Source of the DNA: Siphonodentalium dalli
Taxonomy: Eukaryota; Mollusca; Scaphopoda; Gadilida; Siphonodentaliidae
Length of the DNA stretch: 64,000 nt
Assembly (NCBI GenBank): GCA_032622095.1
Contig: CP136061.1
Coordinates: 219,014,373-219,078,372 of the forward strand
Reading direction: 5' to 3'
Shown: positions 1 to 11,548 of the stretch, in pieces
How positions within the stretch are numbered: the first letter of the stretch is position 1
Layout of the letters: each line of letters opens with the position of its first letter
Translations under genes and position numbers: made by a program
The notes under the pieces: generated by a model
What the model was told of the DNA's origin: nothing
Seen by the model: only the letters and a program-made list of their open reading frames with translations
The model's database searches: none

Positions 1-814
1 ATAATTTGTTTTTTTAATTAATAATAAAAGTATGACCTGACTCAGTTATCATTGTCACGGAACCTTATGGGCATAATATGGCTGAATGGGTTAACTCTCA
101 CAAAAAGGTGCTGAATTAGTGTACACAGGTTTTGAAAATGTCCTTTATTATTCTTATATAGACTCATATATCTATATAATTTAGAACACATTTATAAATC
201 CACGTGGGTCCTTTATTAGTCCTCGGTACACATGTTTTTTAAATCTCGTTCTAAATGACGTTTAGTTTTCATGACCGTCATGAGTTCTGTTAGAGAATAA
301 TTGTTTACGTTCCAATGATCATTGAAATCAATTGAAAACAATTGACTGAATAGAAGATGGCTGCCAGACTTTCAGAAACTCAGTTTAATGAACGGTGTTA
401 GTGCCGACCAGAAACCCTGTGTACCTTTCAGCACATTTACAAACCATGTGTACCTTTCAGGCTTCAGCAGCTTATTTGGTGAGAGTGACCCTTCAGCCAT
501 ACTATGGCTTTAGCCCCGTAAAATTGTTATCCCAGTGTGAGTGACCGACGTATATACGGTACTATATACAGACGGAGTAATTATAAAAAAAATTATAATG
601 CAAAATGTAAACATGGGGTTTAATCCATGTAGTGCCAACTCGTCCTTCCAGACACCAAACCATAGTTTATCATGATAGCCGCATACTGACTGGCCCTGGA
701 CCTCCAATCAGTCACCACACCACAATACACACAATATTACTTAATTCACACCCAAGGAATGAATCTGATGTGAATTCCATTGGCAATTTCGAGTTATATC
801 TGCCAGAATGCTTG
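1..814. other. AT-rich sequence without recognised gene
   Basis: No exon, RNA or repeat boundary could be supported here. It should be upstream intron of the V-ATPase E gene if the 5' exons lie left of the window (inference). Confidence 0.5.
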
Positions 815-2302
815 TATTTCCGCTAAAGGAAGCCGTTCACACTGAACTATATGGATAGATGTCCTGCGTTTGTAAAACCATAGTAGAAAAGGGGTTAACT
901 TTTTTGTGGTCGCCTACGGTACCTCGCGGTCTTTAGTGGCTTGCTCGTATGAGTCACGCATGCGCAGTCCCAATATAACTGACTGAATACGCCAGTTTAT
1001 TTTCTGCTACGAACCGAACGAGAAGTCTAAGGGAGTATTTTTCCGAATTTGTCGTTTAACAACTAGACAACAAATTCAATTTATCGAGTTTTTAGAATTA
1101 TTGTTTCGAATTCACGGACCGTTTCGCTTCAAACATACAAATTGTCCGGGTTTTCGAAAAGGCGGCGGACTTAAAAAAAAAAAATTCGAATATGAAAATC
1201 GACATTTCGCCATAATCAGCTGCCATTTCAAGGCCTTACGAGGCGCATAGATTATTGTGAGCAATGCATCTATGTAATTATTATAGAACCTATAAGGTAT
1301 GATATAATTTGTCAGATATAAATGCCACGTGATTCGCTACCGGAAGTATCCTAATTTCGTGGGAATTTATTTACGCGTGGACATTTATTTAGCAATAATT
1401 ACCATCGCTACTGACGCTATCTATCATAATGTTGTGAACAACATTCTTTCTTATAATACTTTGTTGTTTTATGGTTCAATACAACTGATACAGATGTGTT
1501 GGTCACATTTGAACTTAAAAGTTGATTACAATTTACATCTGGGTTTATCAATGTCAAAACAGTAGTGTCATTATTACTTTAATAAATCGACAGAGATTGA
1601 TATTGGACAAGTGCTATAACAAGTCCCATTCGAGATTACTGAATAAAATCCGAATGCAAATGCCGACTTTCCCCATTACAACACTTGTTCAGGTATGTTG
1701 TCGTGGGTGCACTACGCTGTGCGATCGGGTGTGGACAATAAAAACTTGATGGCTGACCCATGTACACACCGAGGTGTGTGCATGTTACAGAACACTACTG
1801 GAGTCACTAGATCTCATCAAAACAACATGCTTTCACAAAATACTTTGTGTTTTCTGTTTTAATACTGTCACACATGTCTCCTATGATTTCGATGTGTTGG
1901 TCGACGCTTGAAGTTATCAGACTACAGTTTATCAATATCAGAAAAATAATGACTGTTGTCGTACTAAGATTTGTTAAGTGTCATTAATTTCAGACAGGGA
2001 TTGACATCTGACAGGAGTCAGAATTCTGTTGAGTACATGATTCGATTCTCGTACAGTGCTTCAACTTCACTGTCAAAATTTTGAACTGCTAGCATTTAAT
2101 GATTGCACGCATGACACTAAAATTAATCGTGATGACAGTTTCACTATTGTCTCAATTCCAGATTTTCGTTATTATTCTGAATTGTATCCAAAATTAACCC
2201 ATCCTTTCAAAATTGCTGGGTTGTTTCTCGACTAAATGGTGTCTCCTTCCGGAATACAAACATAATTGCTTTCCTTCCTGTGTAGGTTTACCGAAAAGAA
2301 GC

Positions 2303-2323
2303 GGGGGGGGGGGGGGGGGGGGG
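2303..2323 (+). repeat. G21 homopolymer
   Basis: Uninterrupted run of 21 G. Such runs are slippage-prone and can form quadruplexes; the length in an assembly is unreliable. Confidence 0.9.
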
Positions 2324-3869
2324 CTGGGTTACTACGATTCTGGATATGGCTCTAATTGGGACACAAAATTACAAATCATGGGTGCTCCGGTTTGCATTCT
2401 CTAGAGTAAGGCAAGAAGCTTATCGTCACTCTGACGCTGTTTAATCATGGTTTCACTATCTACAAATATATTTGAAGATACTTTGGTTTGAACAACCTTT
2501 CCCCTTCTTGATTCAATTATGAGAATGATTCCAGCCTGACAGGTATTTAGAGTCGTGGTGACTTGACCCCTCCAGGTACATGTAACTGGCCCACTGGAAA
2601 TAACTGGCGACCGTGCCTGGATGACGTTACCCAATGAATAACGATATAATAGCAGTGGTATTCCAAGACAAGGAAGGTGGGGGGAGACATTATTTATGGC
2701 AAGTAACCATATCAAATGTGAGCTTGGTACAAGAACAGGCTGTACATCCAATACAGCATGCATTGTTCATAAAGGGCATGGTAGGTGTTTTGAAGGTATT
2801 CATGGACTAGTTGGAGTCTCAATGAATTTTAAAATATATACGTGTCCTGACCTTTCATACCGTTGATATGGCGAATATGCTTCACACACGAATGAAGCAT
2901 ATTTACATGGAAAGCATTTATATTGCCATGTGTCCCACGACCACTGCCAATAGTCTTTCTGACAAGAGGCCATCAGCATGGCTCTTCATACTTCTATTGC
3001 CCATATCAATTTGATTATCTGGCACATAGACAATAAAACAGGCAAAGACGTTTGCGCTGTCCAGCTAAGCTTTCGAGGAAGCTCATTGACCAGCATTACC
3101 GACCTTTCCTAAGACGCAGGCAGGGGACCACCCCGTTCGAGTGGCATCCCATCCCCATGGCACAGATGCCCGATCATAAGGGCCTGAAGCCATGCTGCCA
3201 ACTGCGCATTTCGGTCTATGCTGTCCTCTCTTCCTTAAACATGCCATAAGCGGGACCACTTAGGTCGGGGGAGTTCCTCTCTATCTTGGCTCTTCAAATT
3301 AAAATAAAACAACATTATAAAGGGATGTGTTTCCTTTACTAGGAGGATGATAATTTCATTCGTTTCCTTCCTAGGGGAGCCATTTTTAGAGCGGGTCTTC
3401 CCCTAGTTTGCTGCATGCTTCACACTAACTGACCTATCACACACCTAGGTCGTTCTGCTGCATGTTTGGGGGGGGCAGAGGCTCAGACCTGAATATTCCG
3501 TGAAATTTTACCTGTGTTCATCATCTGACTACATTTTACATCATTTGAACTGATTTCGGTTGTAGAAGGCGCACCTTCATTTCTTAGAATCTGATCGCGG
3601 TGGGTATTCCGCTGGGAACGCGGACTGCTCTCGGGTGCCTAGTGGTCGTGATGGCCTAATAATAGTAATGTGTGTGGATTTAGGCTGAACATAATACTTG
3701 TGATTGCACATTTTGCTGTCTGTCTCCATTCCAAAGGATGGTGCTCGTTGGGAAATTTCTCCAAAATTAATACTCGTACCGACACTATTGTTTTGGCACC
3801 TGAGAGTAGCGGTTTGCTTTCTCATCGGATGCTCTGGTCACCTGCAGTGTTCGGCCATGTTCTCTGAGG

Positions 3870-4350
3870 GGCTATATATATATCTATAATGATACATTGG
3901 ATTGTGCCAGGGATCTCTGCTCTGGCTCCGACCATTGGATTGTTGGGCGCAGCTTTAGTAGGGTCTTCTGACATGATCTCATGATGACTTATATATCACC
4001 ATGATATATCTATTATATCATTTTATATATCTATATATGCGAAAGATTTGTGTCACCGGGTTTCTGCAATGATATCTTGTGAAACGGTGATACATAGGTA
4101 CCTCAGCGACATGAGACATGTTCTCTGTGGGGTTGTATATCTATATTTAGTGATACGTTGGATCATGACAGGGAGCTGTGATCTGGCTCCGCCCATTAGA
4201 TTGATGGGCACAGCTTTGGAAGGGCCTTCTGACATGGTCTCATGAGGAAAACTTAATATGTATATCCCCCGGATATATATATTATATCATTTTATATATA
4301 TATATACGCAATGTGTATATTGTGATACATAGGTACCTCAGGGACATGTG
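3870..4350. repeat. Two tandem ~235-bp direct repeats
   Basis: Two successive units share GATACATTGGAT/GATACGTTGGAT, CTGGCTCCG(A/C)CCATT, ATTATATCATTTTATATAT and TGATACATAGGTACCTCAG (4087 and 4321, spacing about 234 bp). Tandem direct repeats of this kind occur in tyrosine-recombinase retroelements, but no recombinase gene was seen. Confidence 0.65.
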
Positions 4351-5343
4351 AACGTGTGATAACTGTTCTAAGGGTAGGACCAGTTCACGCTCCTCCGGTT
4401 ACGTATCGACGGTTCAACCAATTCGTGGGGATACGTCTGGTGGAGCTGCAGGGGTACTTGGGACCCTCCAGGCCATTTGGCCCCCACCAGACGCTAGCGG
4501 TTCTGGGCGCTAAAGCTGCCAAAAATCGAGTGCGTACGTATCGACACCGGCTGGATGGCCTTAGGCAGCTTAAGCGTAGGGCAGGGGCCGTACCCATGAG
4601 GTAAAGCGCTGAGTCCCCCTGGTCACGATCGAATTAACGACACGGCCTTGCCTGCCACTCCTCCGTGAAGGGATCGGAGAAAAATGACCTCTCCCCACCC
4701 TCCAGCTTGGCCAGGATATTAGCTTGGGCATGACCACCTGCAGCATGCGATGGTGGGGGGCTCCCTCTGATCCGATGGCTTGACTCGCTTATAGTTGTAT
4801 AACCCATTTGGGCTAATGGGCTCTCCATTTGATACCTGTGCCATAGATTGGGCATCAGGTTATCTGCCGTTTGCATTGGTGAACAGCAGTTAGTTAAACT
4901 CTTAATGTTGGTTGTCTTGCCATCTTTGGAGTGGGCCTCCTCCAGTGCAGGTCGTTATGTCGCTAAGGCGGAGAGGGAGTTAGTCTCCTCGAATCTCAAA
5001 TCGGCTGGATTCTTAGAACTGACGGATGAAGAACAGAGAATTGCTCGGTTCGCTCGCAATTCCGAATTGAATGGCACCACCTGGGATGTTGCTTCCAAAA
5101 ACAAGGGGGGGAGGTACATGTTTGGGCAATATAGCACTCTAATTATATGAGTTATTTCACGTACCTAATCATAACAGATTCATTAAAGAGTTCATATTTA
5201 GGTACAATCTGTTTTAGAAGAGTGCATTCCCTCCAAAATTTGGCTATTAACTTTATTGCTCGTGCCTCCTCCTGGGCTTGCATTCTAATCCATATAGTTC
5301 AGTGTGAACGGCTTCCTTTAGCGGAAATATGATATTTTTAAAA

Positions 5344-5642
5344 TATAATATATATTTCCTTAAAGAAAGCCTGAACACTGAACTATCATAGGGCCCTCCC
5401 ATGGCGGTGCCATTCCCAACCCCGCAACTCGCCAATCTCCTGATTGAGTTGAAAATAAACTGGCGTATTCAGTTATATTGGGACTGCGCATGCGTGACTA
5501 ATACGAGCAAGCCACTAAAGACCGCGAGTTACGGTAGGCGACCACAAAAAAAGTTAACCCCTTTTCTACTATGGTTTTACAAACGCAGGACATCTATCCA
5601 TATAGTTCAGTGTTCAGGCTTTCTTTAAGGAAATATATATTA
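5344..5642. mobile_element. ~300-bp inverted-repeat MITE related to the 815-5336 element
   Basis: The ends at 5344-5385 (TTTCCTTAAAGAAAGCCTGA then ACACTGAACTAT) recur inverted at 5600-5642. The inner right half (5446-5600) is the near-identical reverse complement of 857-1005, which is the subterminal DNA of the larger neighbour. It looks like a short non-autonomous relative lying only about 8 bp from the larger element. Confidence 0.7.
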
Positions 5643-6690
5643 TATTTTTTAAAATATCATATTTGTACCGTTATCCTAAGACCATGTATAGACCCCCCGA
5701 CATGCAGTTAAATATGCTCTAAATGATATGTATATATTCATGTATATATTCCATTTACGGTTAATAAAGGACAGCATGAGTAAATTTCAGCGTAAAAACT
5801 AAATTGCATCACTCACCTTTTCCGGCCCTGACACACCCACCCACCATCTTGTGTCTGGAGAAAAACAATCTGCAGACCCCCCCCCCCCCCCTCTTGTCAG
5901 GGAGGTTATATATCTGGCTAGATCATTGCATGTCATGAATATCCACTCTGACTACATCCGTATAGAGATCATAATTCACCAGTTCAAATCACGTTCATGT
6001 TCTGCCCGGGAAGTTTATAACATTGACAAAAACATTGCAGCTATAATATATTTATCAGGTAATACCTGTTCCTCGGTAATAATAATGTACCAGTATTCTA
6101 CAGTAACTATATGTCCCAGCTCGAGATTGCATGCATGAACTATGTCAAATTGTTGAGCCAAGTGCCCAAGTCTGATGTGCACCCCTTGCAGTCGTGGAAT
6201 TTCTTCCGGCTAATCAATGCAATGTTTATTGCGATATCGACTCACAAACGTGGCAAACAAATCATGTAATCTGAAATTGATACCATGGTCCCTACTGTGA
6301 AATAGATCATCATGGAACATGTATACTAACAAAGACATATATGCCCTGCTTTGTGTGTTGAATGCTATGAAGTTCCCCACCAGAGCATAACAAAGTTCCC
6401 ATATTTTAAACGGGTGGAATATATAATCTCTACGACATGGTCTAATAGTTGTCGACCATTCCTATATTCTATAAGAGAGAGATAGAGAGAAATATATTCA
6501 GCACATGCACGACAATCGTACATTTTACTACCGTATATATTAGTTATTATTATATTCCTGTCTAAAAAAAAACCTTGTACTCTGTTGTACTATAGATTAA
6601 AATAACCACCAAATTATTGTTAACACACAGGGACCAGAGACAAATAAGATCTAACAGAAACGCAGGCATCGCGAATCGAAAACAAGATAA
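5643..6690. other. Non-coding sequence, nothing recognised
   Basis: AT-rich, with a C15 run at 5877-5891 and a short GA-rich patch near 6475-6490. No exon could be supported. Confidence 0.5.
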
Positions 6691-6714
6691 CGACGCTGGA
6701 AAAACATGAGGGAC

Positions 6715-6775
6715 AAATACGTCATATCAAAATGGCGGCGCTTCCGGTCGAGATTGGCAACTCGCTTATAGAGCT
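6715..6775 (+). promoter_or_regulatory. Promoter-like YY1/ETS motif cluster
   Basis: AAAATGGCGGCGCTTCCGG (about 6729-6747) combines an AANATGGCGGC (YY1-type) motif with CTTCCGG (ETS-type). This pair is common just downstream of housekeeping start sites in animals. It sits about 185 bp upstream of the V-ATPase E exon at 6932. The ATG within it opens only a 23-codon frame ending at TAG, with no splice to the exon visible. It may be an internal promoter or a chance match. Confidence 0.35.
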
Positions 6776-6931
6776 GCTGACGCTGTTGTGTCATTCAATA
6801 TAGTGAATATTACAGATAATTGTTATTTCTCTATTACCAGTTCTGTATATGACAAATTGATTCCGATAAATATGTAATTGAATTGTGTCTCAAAATAATA
6901 CAAGAATTATTACTCATATTTCTGTTTACAG

Positions 6932-7029
6932 CAAGCTGCCGATGCAGCAATAAAAAGATACAAGGCAGCAACAAAGGGCAAGGATATCAAAGTGACAATA
7001 GACACAGAAATATTCCTCAGCAGTGGAGT
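6932..7029 (+). CDS. ATP6V1E: V-type proton ATPase subunit E, internal exon (partial gene)
   Basis: Subunit E is part of the peripheral stalk that ties the V1 ATP-hydrolysing head of the vacuolar proton pump to the membrane Vo sector. The exon follows a TTTACAG acceptor at 6931, is open from CAA, and ends at a GTGTAAGT donor (phase 2). It encodes 32 residues starting QAADAAIKRYKAATKG and continuing KVTIDTEIFLSSG, which align with the family segment between the globular-domain helix (AIPMYKIATK in animals) and the YLPEDIAGG loop. With the next two exons (7867-7954, 10385-10447) it gives 82 of about 226 residues, the C-terminal third. Exons for the N-terminal coiled coil and first half of the globular domain were not found at 1-6930; they probably lie upstream of the window. 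A TTAA-flanked MITE starts 39 bp after the donor. Identification is by remembered family sequence, not by a search. Confidence 0.85.
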
Positions 7030-7068
7030 GTAAGTACACAAAACAGTGACTGGATACAATAATATTAA

Positions 7069-7324
7069 CCCTTTCATGATGGGAGCTTTCTAAAATATTA
7101 TGAAAACCCTGTGCCAATGCATTCTCTTATATATGTGAGTCTCCCATAGGGAGCCTCGCATATATAAGAGAAATCATTGGACTAACAAGATTTACCTTGA
7201 CCTTGTAAGCCAGTGCATTCTCTTATGTATGTGATGCTCCCTATGGGAGACTTGCATATATAACAGTAAGGCACTGGCACAGGATCTTTAATGCTACACC
7301 AATGCAGCTCCCATCATTATATGG
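7069..7324 (+). mobile_element. TTAA MITE family P2 (double hairpin), intronic copy
   Basis: Flanked by TTAA at 7065-7068 and 7325-7328. The left end is CCCTTTCATGATGGGAGC; the right end is GCTCCCATCATTATATGG. The interior has two hairpins of the CCAATGCATTCTCTTATATA type. It begins 39 bp after the 5' splice site at 7030. Confidence 0.85.
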
Positions 7325-7328
7325 TTAA

Positions 7329-7866
7329 GAGTTATACTGGATATACTGTTCATGATATTTCAAACTGTCTTGACTCATATCATGTATTCCTATTTACCAC
7401 TAGTTTCAAGAATGTGTACTTTTATAAATTTTCAAGTTTCTGTGATGTTCTTGTGGCAGTTTTAAGTTATATTTTATACTAAAAATATCAATATAGGAAG
7501 AACAAAATATTCTTCACCCATGAGTGGAATTGCATTCTTTACAACATACATGTCCTAATTACCTCTATATATGACTAAGTGCAATTTAAAAGTTATAACA
7601 ATAACAGTGTGGCGCTGATAGCAAATGTTATATATCTAAGCAGCCCAGGTTGGTATGAACAATTAAGGACATTGTGGGTTCTTAGAATAATTTATGTATG
7701 AGACACTACAAATAAGAAAAGAAAATGAGAAAATTTTGTGGCTACACCACAGCCTGTAACAAAACCAAAACTTTTCAACTGGTAATTATCCGAAATCAAC
7801 TCTGAAGTTGGAAAATTACAACTCAGAATGTATGTCTTTCAATTGATTATTGCCATTTTTCTTCAG
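7329..7866 (+). other. Intron of V-ATPase E, nothing further recognised
   Basis: AT-rich intron sequence between the MITE and the next exon. Confidence 0.6.
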
Positions 7867-7954
7867 GTCTGGTGGAATTGACCTCTTAGCACAGAAAGGA
7901 AAATTCTATGTAGAGAACTCCTTAGAATGCCGTCTAGACTTAATGAGTCATCAG
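7867..7954 (+). CDS. ATP6V1E: V-type proton ATPase subunit E, penultimate exon
   Basis: The exon lies between a TTCTTCAG acceptor (7866) and a CAG/GTATTT donor (7955). It enters in phase 2: GT from the previous exon plus G makes valine. It then encodes 29 residues, SGGIDLLAQKGKFYVENSLE followed by CRLDLMSHQ. The segment NSLECRLDLMSHQ matches the family signature N-T/S-L-E-x-R-L-D-L-x-x-Q in the C-terminal globular domain that packs against subunit G and the B subunit. The GG pair just before the strand corresponds to the AGG turn of animal subunit E. The exon ends in phase 0, consistent with the next exon. Confidence 0.88.
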
Positions 7955-9107
7955 GTATTTATATTCATGTATTAGGGTGAGGGGCATGTGGTTTATTACT
8001 CAAAGGTGATTGTCAATCACTATTCTGACGACATTGGTAAACAGTATTTCAAGTAATTATCATGGATTTATTTGTAGGAAAAGTTTATTACTTAAAAATG
8101 CTTTCAGGGTTTCAAATCTTGGGATGACAACAGCAACAAAATGTTTTAGAAGCGTAATTAATACACTAGGATGAATTATTTATTTTTGAGAAAATGTGTT
8201 ACCAAACTCTAAAATAATAAGTGCCATTTTGCAGTGTAAAATGTAACGAGAAAGTTGTGAAAACTTTAAAACTGACCCCATGCAAATTGTATTATCATAC
8301 ACAATCCTGAAACATCAGACACAGTTGAAAATATTGAGGCATGCTGTTTCAAGGCACTAATTTCTGAGTTTATGCTATGAATGATGGCCGATTGCTGGTG
8401 CCCTGAAGTAGGTCTGTACTGAGTATGGACATATAGCACACAGCATCATATTTTACATCTGTATTCGGTATATATATAGCAGCCAAGAGGTTTGACTATG
8501 TTAGGAAAATCACTTCCTTTAACTTGTATATCAATAAAGTGGTTTGAATCTTTAAATCTTTCAATATCAACAGATTATAAATTTGCACAAAAATTTACTT
8601 CTAACAATATTTTTATTTATTGGACAATATTATTATCTCAAAAGTTAAAACCTCACAACTTTATTATAAGTCTTAAGAACACTGAATATGTCATTAGAAG
8701 AAAACAGAATAATTATGTGTTTCCTTATTTTGTCCTGGTGGAGTTCTGAATATTCGATCAACTCCAACAACCCAAGTTTTGGTCAATGTGTATTGTGAAT
8801 AAAATATATAAAAATTCAACTGATCATATCGATCACAGACATAGAATGTATACTACAACCAAATACATTTCCTTCACATTGAATAATGACATTCATGATT
8901 TTATTCAGGATGGATATATAAACATTTCTGACAAACAATAAAAAAAAAACAATAATAGGCTTCCCCAGACTGTGCTAATTTCCTGCCAAATATAAGGGTG
9001 AGTGCAGGTCAGAATGTGTGGTGATACTAGCATCCATACTTTTGTTGACACATATTTTGGCTAACCCTCTAAGAGCCGTGATGAAAAAAATGCATGACTT
9101 GCAAGTA
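7955..9107 (+). other. Intron of V-ATPase E, no repeat recognised
   Basis: First part of the 2.4-kb intron before the terminal exon. No exon or RNA is supported. Confidence 0.55.
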
Positions 9108-9320
9108 CAGTAATGCTCTAAGTAATCGACTTCTTAACCACAGCAGAATTATGGGTAACTATTCAGGATTTAGTCGGAAATATGGCTTGTTGCCATTCAT
9201 CGGAAAGCTCTCGGGGAGAGCTTTCCGATGAATGGCAACAAGCCATATTTCCGACTAAATCCTGAAAAGTTACCCGTAATTCTGCTGTGGTTAAAAAGTC
9301 GATTACTTAGAGCATTACTG
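9108..9320. mobile_element. TA-flanked palindromic MITE (family M1), copy 1
   Basis: The element is an almost complete 213-bp palindrome from CAGTAATGC to GCATTACTG, with TA on both sides (Tc1/mariner-type target). The arms contain TTAACCACAGCAGAATTATG and CATTCATCGGAAAGCTCTC, with the axis near the middle. No coding capacity. Nine further copies lie in this window. Confidence 0.9.
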
Positions 9321-9360
9321 TATCATGATCAATAAAAGAGTATGTACAACCACAGTATTA

Positions 9361-9743
9361 CTGTATACACCCGTCGGTAAGCCCATCCCTGAGGAAAAGT
9401 CCAGTATATGTTTTTACTCCCAAAACCAAAAACAAAAATCATAGGATGGTCCTTGAAGATAAGCCCACCCCCATTTTAAAACTTAGAGGGCGAGTATACA
9501 TTGATGTGAGGTTAACTCTCAATCAAGATGATGAATATTCATGTACATTTCCAAGAAATATGTTCTCTTTATCTGTCATATTTATTTAAATATGGCACAA
9601 TAAATTATAAAGAATGCACAAAAAGTTCTATTTGTTATTTTGTCCAACACAACATTAGCACTATGAATGCAAACTGAGATTTTTCATGTGGAGGTCGTTG
9701 AAGATAAGCCCAGTCCCAACTTTTTGTGTCACAAAATTCTCAG

Positions 9744-9776
<33 letters not shown>

Positions 9777-9793
9777 AGGCTTACTGATGGGCA
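9361..9793 (+). mobile_element. Small DNA element with TACACCCGTCGGTAAGCC ends, copy 1
   Basis: Begins near TGTATACACCCGTCGGTAAG and ends at GGCTTACTGATGGGC, its inverted counterpart. Interior landmarks (AAGATAAGCCCA, CAAACTGAGATTTT) recur in reverse orientation at 36797-37157. It contains a C33 run at 9744-9776. Confidence 0.7.
9744..9776 (+). repeat. C33 homopolymer
   Basis: 33 consecutive C near the right end of the small DNA element at 9361-9793. Confidence 0.9.
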
Positions 9794-9811
9794 TTTAAGA
9801 AATTAATTTAT

Positions 9812-9950
9812 TGGGTGTGTGTGTTATTGGGGGATACTGTGCTGTAGTCGTTGGGGGATACTGTGCTGTAGTCGTTGGGGCACATTGTGTGAACCGTGAA
9901 CCGGTATGCCCCCAATGACAACACTGCCATTTCCCCTAATAACACACACA
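9812..9950. repeat. Inverted repeat with GGGTGTGTGTGTTATTGGGG ends
   Basis: The left arm GGTGTGTGTGTTATTGGGGG pairs with CCCCTAATAACACACACACC at about 9930-9950. An 18-bp direct repeat (ATACTGTGCTGTAGTCGT) lies in the left half. Probably a MITE; family unknown. Confidence 0.6.
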
Positions 9951-10384
9951 CCCACTACATTCTTTTCTTATATTTATATAGCTTTTGAGATTTATTCCCA
10001 TAAAAAAGCTGAGTGTATTATTATTTTCAAAAAATCTGCTGAGAATTTGAGATTAGCACATGCAGCTTTTTAAGTCAGCCCAATATAATATTTCTAAGCA
10101 CTTAGCCATGATAACGTGATCAATATAAATAACTTATTTCAGATGCAATTCGGCTGAACTTTGAAAAGCATGCCCAATTATTCTGCTGACCCCTAATAGT
10201 GATTATGTCAGATTATGTGAACAATTTGTGATGTCGTGTTTGTGTTACTGTCTGTGTGTTATGGGGGAATAAAACAGGTGAACCAATTGGCAGTTGACCA
10301 ATCACCGAACACAATTTAGTTTAACACAGATGGGCTATCATAAATATATAAAAAATAACACCTATAATACTTATTACATTTTAG

Positions 10385-10447
10385 ATGCTACCTGAAATTA
10401 GAGAAACCATGTATGGCCGTAATCCAAATCGACGATTCATCGACTAG
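10385..10447 (+). CDS. ATP6V1E: V-type proton ATPase subunit E, terminal exon with stop
   Basis: After a TTTTAG acceptor (10384) the exon reads MLPEIRETMYGRNPNRRFID and then TAG (10445-10447). This matches the conserved subunit E C-terminus, in which an MMPEVR-type segment is followed by a glycine, asparagines, and R-K/R-F-L/I-D as the last residues. It joins the exon at 7867-7954 in phase 0 across a 2.4-kb intron that carries a TA-flanked hairpin MITE (9108-9320) and a C33 tract. Candidate polyadenylation hexamers AATAAA follow near 10692, 11053 and 11691; which one is used cannot be told from sequence. Confidence 0.9.
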   Translation: MLPEIRETMYGRNPNRRFID

Positions 10448-11158
10448 GACTCCACTGACTCATCATGACCCACCCGTATTCATTATAGAATCATCTAGGA
10501 CTTTGTATGAACATGATGACCTCCAGCATGACTAGCAGTATTTACCTTTGATTACTGAATGGATTATCTCATTCGGTTCCAAAAGTATGGATTGGAATAG
10601 TCTATACTTTGTTTGAAGGGATCTTGATGTACTATCATCAAATGACAGGCTAAGATATACTTTTAGGATTCATTTGTAGGAATGTTCAATTAATAAATTC
10701 AAAAACACCATAAGGAATATTGGCTGAAAATGAGTACATATGAAACAATGGAACCAAGTAACTACTCATTAATAGCGAGTGTTCGGTTTATATTAGGGTT
10801 AAAGTGTCCCACATATATTTGAGTATAATGGACATGTACAAGGATGTACTTTTATTGCATGTAGAAATCAACAGACATTTATCATTTTAACATAATTGAT
10901 GTGGCTTTCACCCATGTTTGTTGAATGCAAAGTTCTGATGCAGAAATCTGCTATTTGCTGTCATTTGTATATAGGATTATCTGCAACTTTTAATGTATTT
11001 CACCTTTGGGACTGTCAAACAAGACACACACCTACAGACATTCCAGTTGTGTAATAAACATAGCACTACACAAATGTATTGATACTTGCACTATTTGCTC
11101 CTTCTAAATCGTCGGTATGGGAACATCATAACACAAGTTTTACTGATTATGAGTCATT
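10448..11158 (+). other. 3' UTR and downstream flank of V-ATPase E
   Basis: Non-coding, AT-rich. AATAAA occurs near 10692 and 11053. The end of the transcript cannot be set from sequence alone. Confidence 0.5.
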
Positions 11159-11548
11159 AGCCAGGTTCAGCCACATGTATGTGTAACTTGTAACGTGTGT
11201 TACTTTGGTATTACTATGGAGATGCACATGGCGGGAATAGTCTGATGATTTTACCACGCGTTTATAGATCCAATGAACTTTTAAATAACAAGCGGCCGCA
11301 TTGTGACCAGCAATACGCTTAATTGTCTTCAATAAAATTAAGATCTTTCTGCATGCTTGCCTGCACATTGTTGATCGCTCATTCGGTTTGATTGGATTAT
11401 TCCTCTTCGCTACATGTTTCGTTTGCTACACATTGGACAAAACTTTTAAATGTTTTTATCATGTACGTGTAGGATAAATGTCAGATGACCTGTTGACAAT
11501 GTCAACATGCGTTACAAGTTACAAGTATGTGTGGCTGAACCTGGCTAT
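11159..11548. repeat. ~390-bp inverted-repeat element
   Basis: GCCAGGTTCAGCCACATGTA with the following TGTGTAACTTGTAACG (11159-11195) is matched in reverse complement at about 11510-11547 (CGTTACAAGTTAC...GGCTGAACCTGGC). The arms of about 36 bp differ by a few bases. MITE-like; no target duplication fixed. Confidence 0.65.

Larger units (their letters stand above)
815..5336. mobile_element. 4.5-kb element bounded by inverted ends (class unresolved)
   Basis: The left end near 817-857 (ATTTCCGCTAAAGGAAGCCG then TTCACACTGAACTATATGGA) recurs as its reverse complement at about 5291-5335. This defines terminal inverted repeats of about 40 bp around a 4.5-kb interior. The interior has a G21 run at 2303-2323, a pair of tandem ~235-bp repeats (about 3870-4350), and no convincing intact gene. 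A peptide at 4926-5030 (EWASSSAGRYVAKAERELVS) faintly recalls retroelement polymerase palm segments, but not enough to name it. The target duplication could not be fixed. Confidence 0.5.

Noticed and set aside
4848-5150. 100-codon frame with EWASSSAGRYVAKAERELVS, considered as a retrotransposon polymerase
   Set aside because: No active-site motif or flanking polymerase blocks could be recognised; kept only as a remark under the 815-5336 element.
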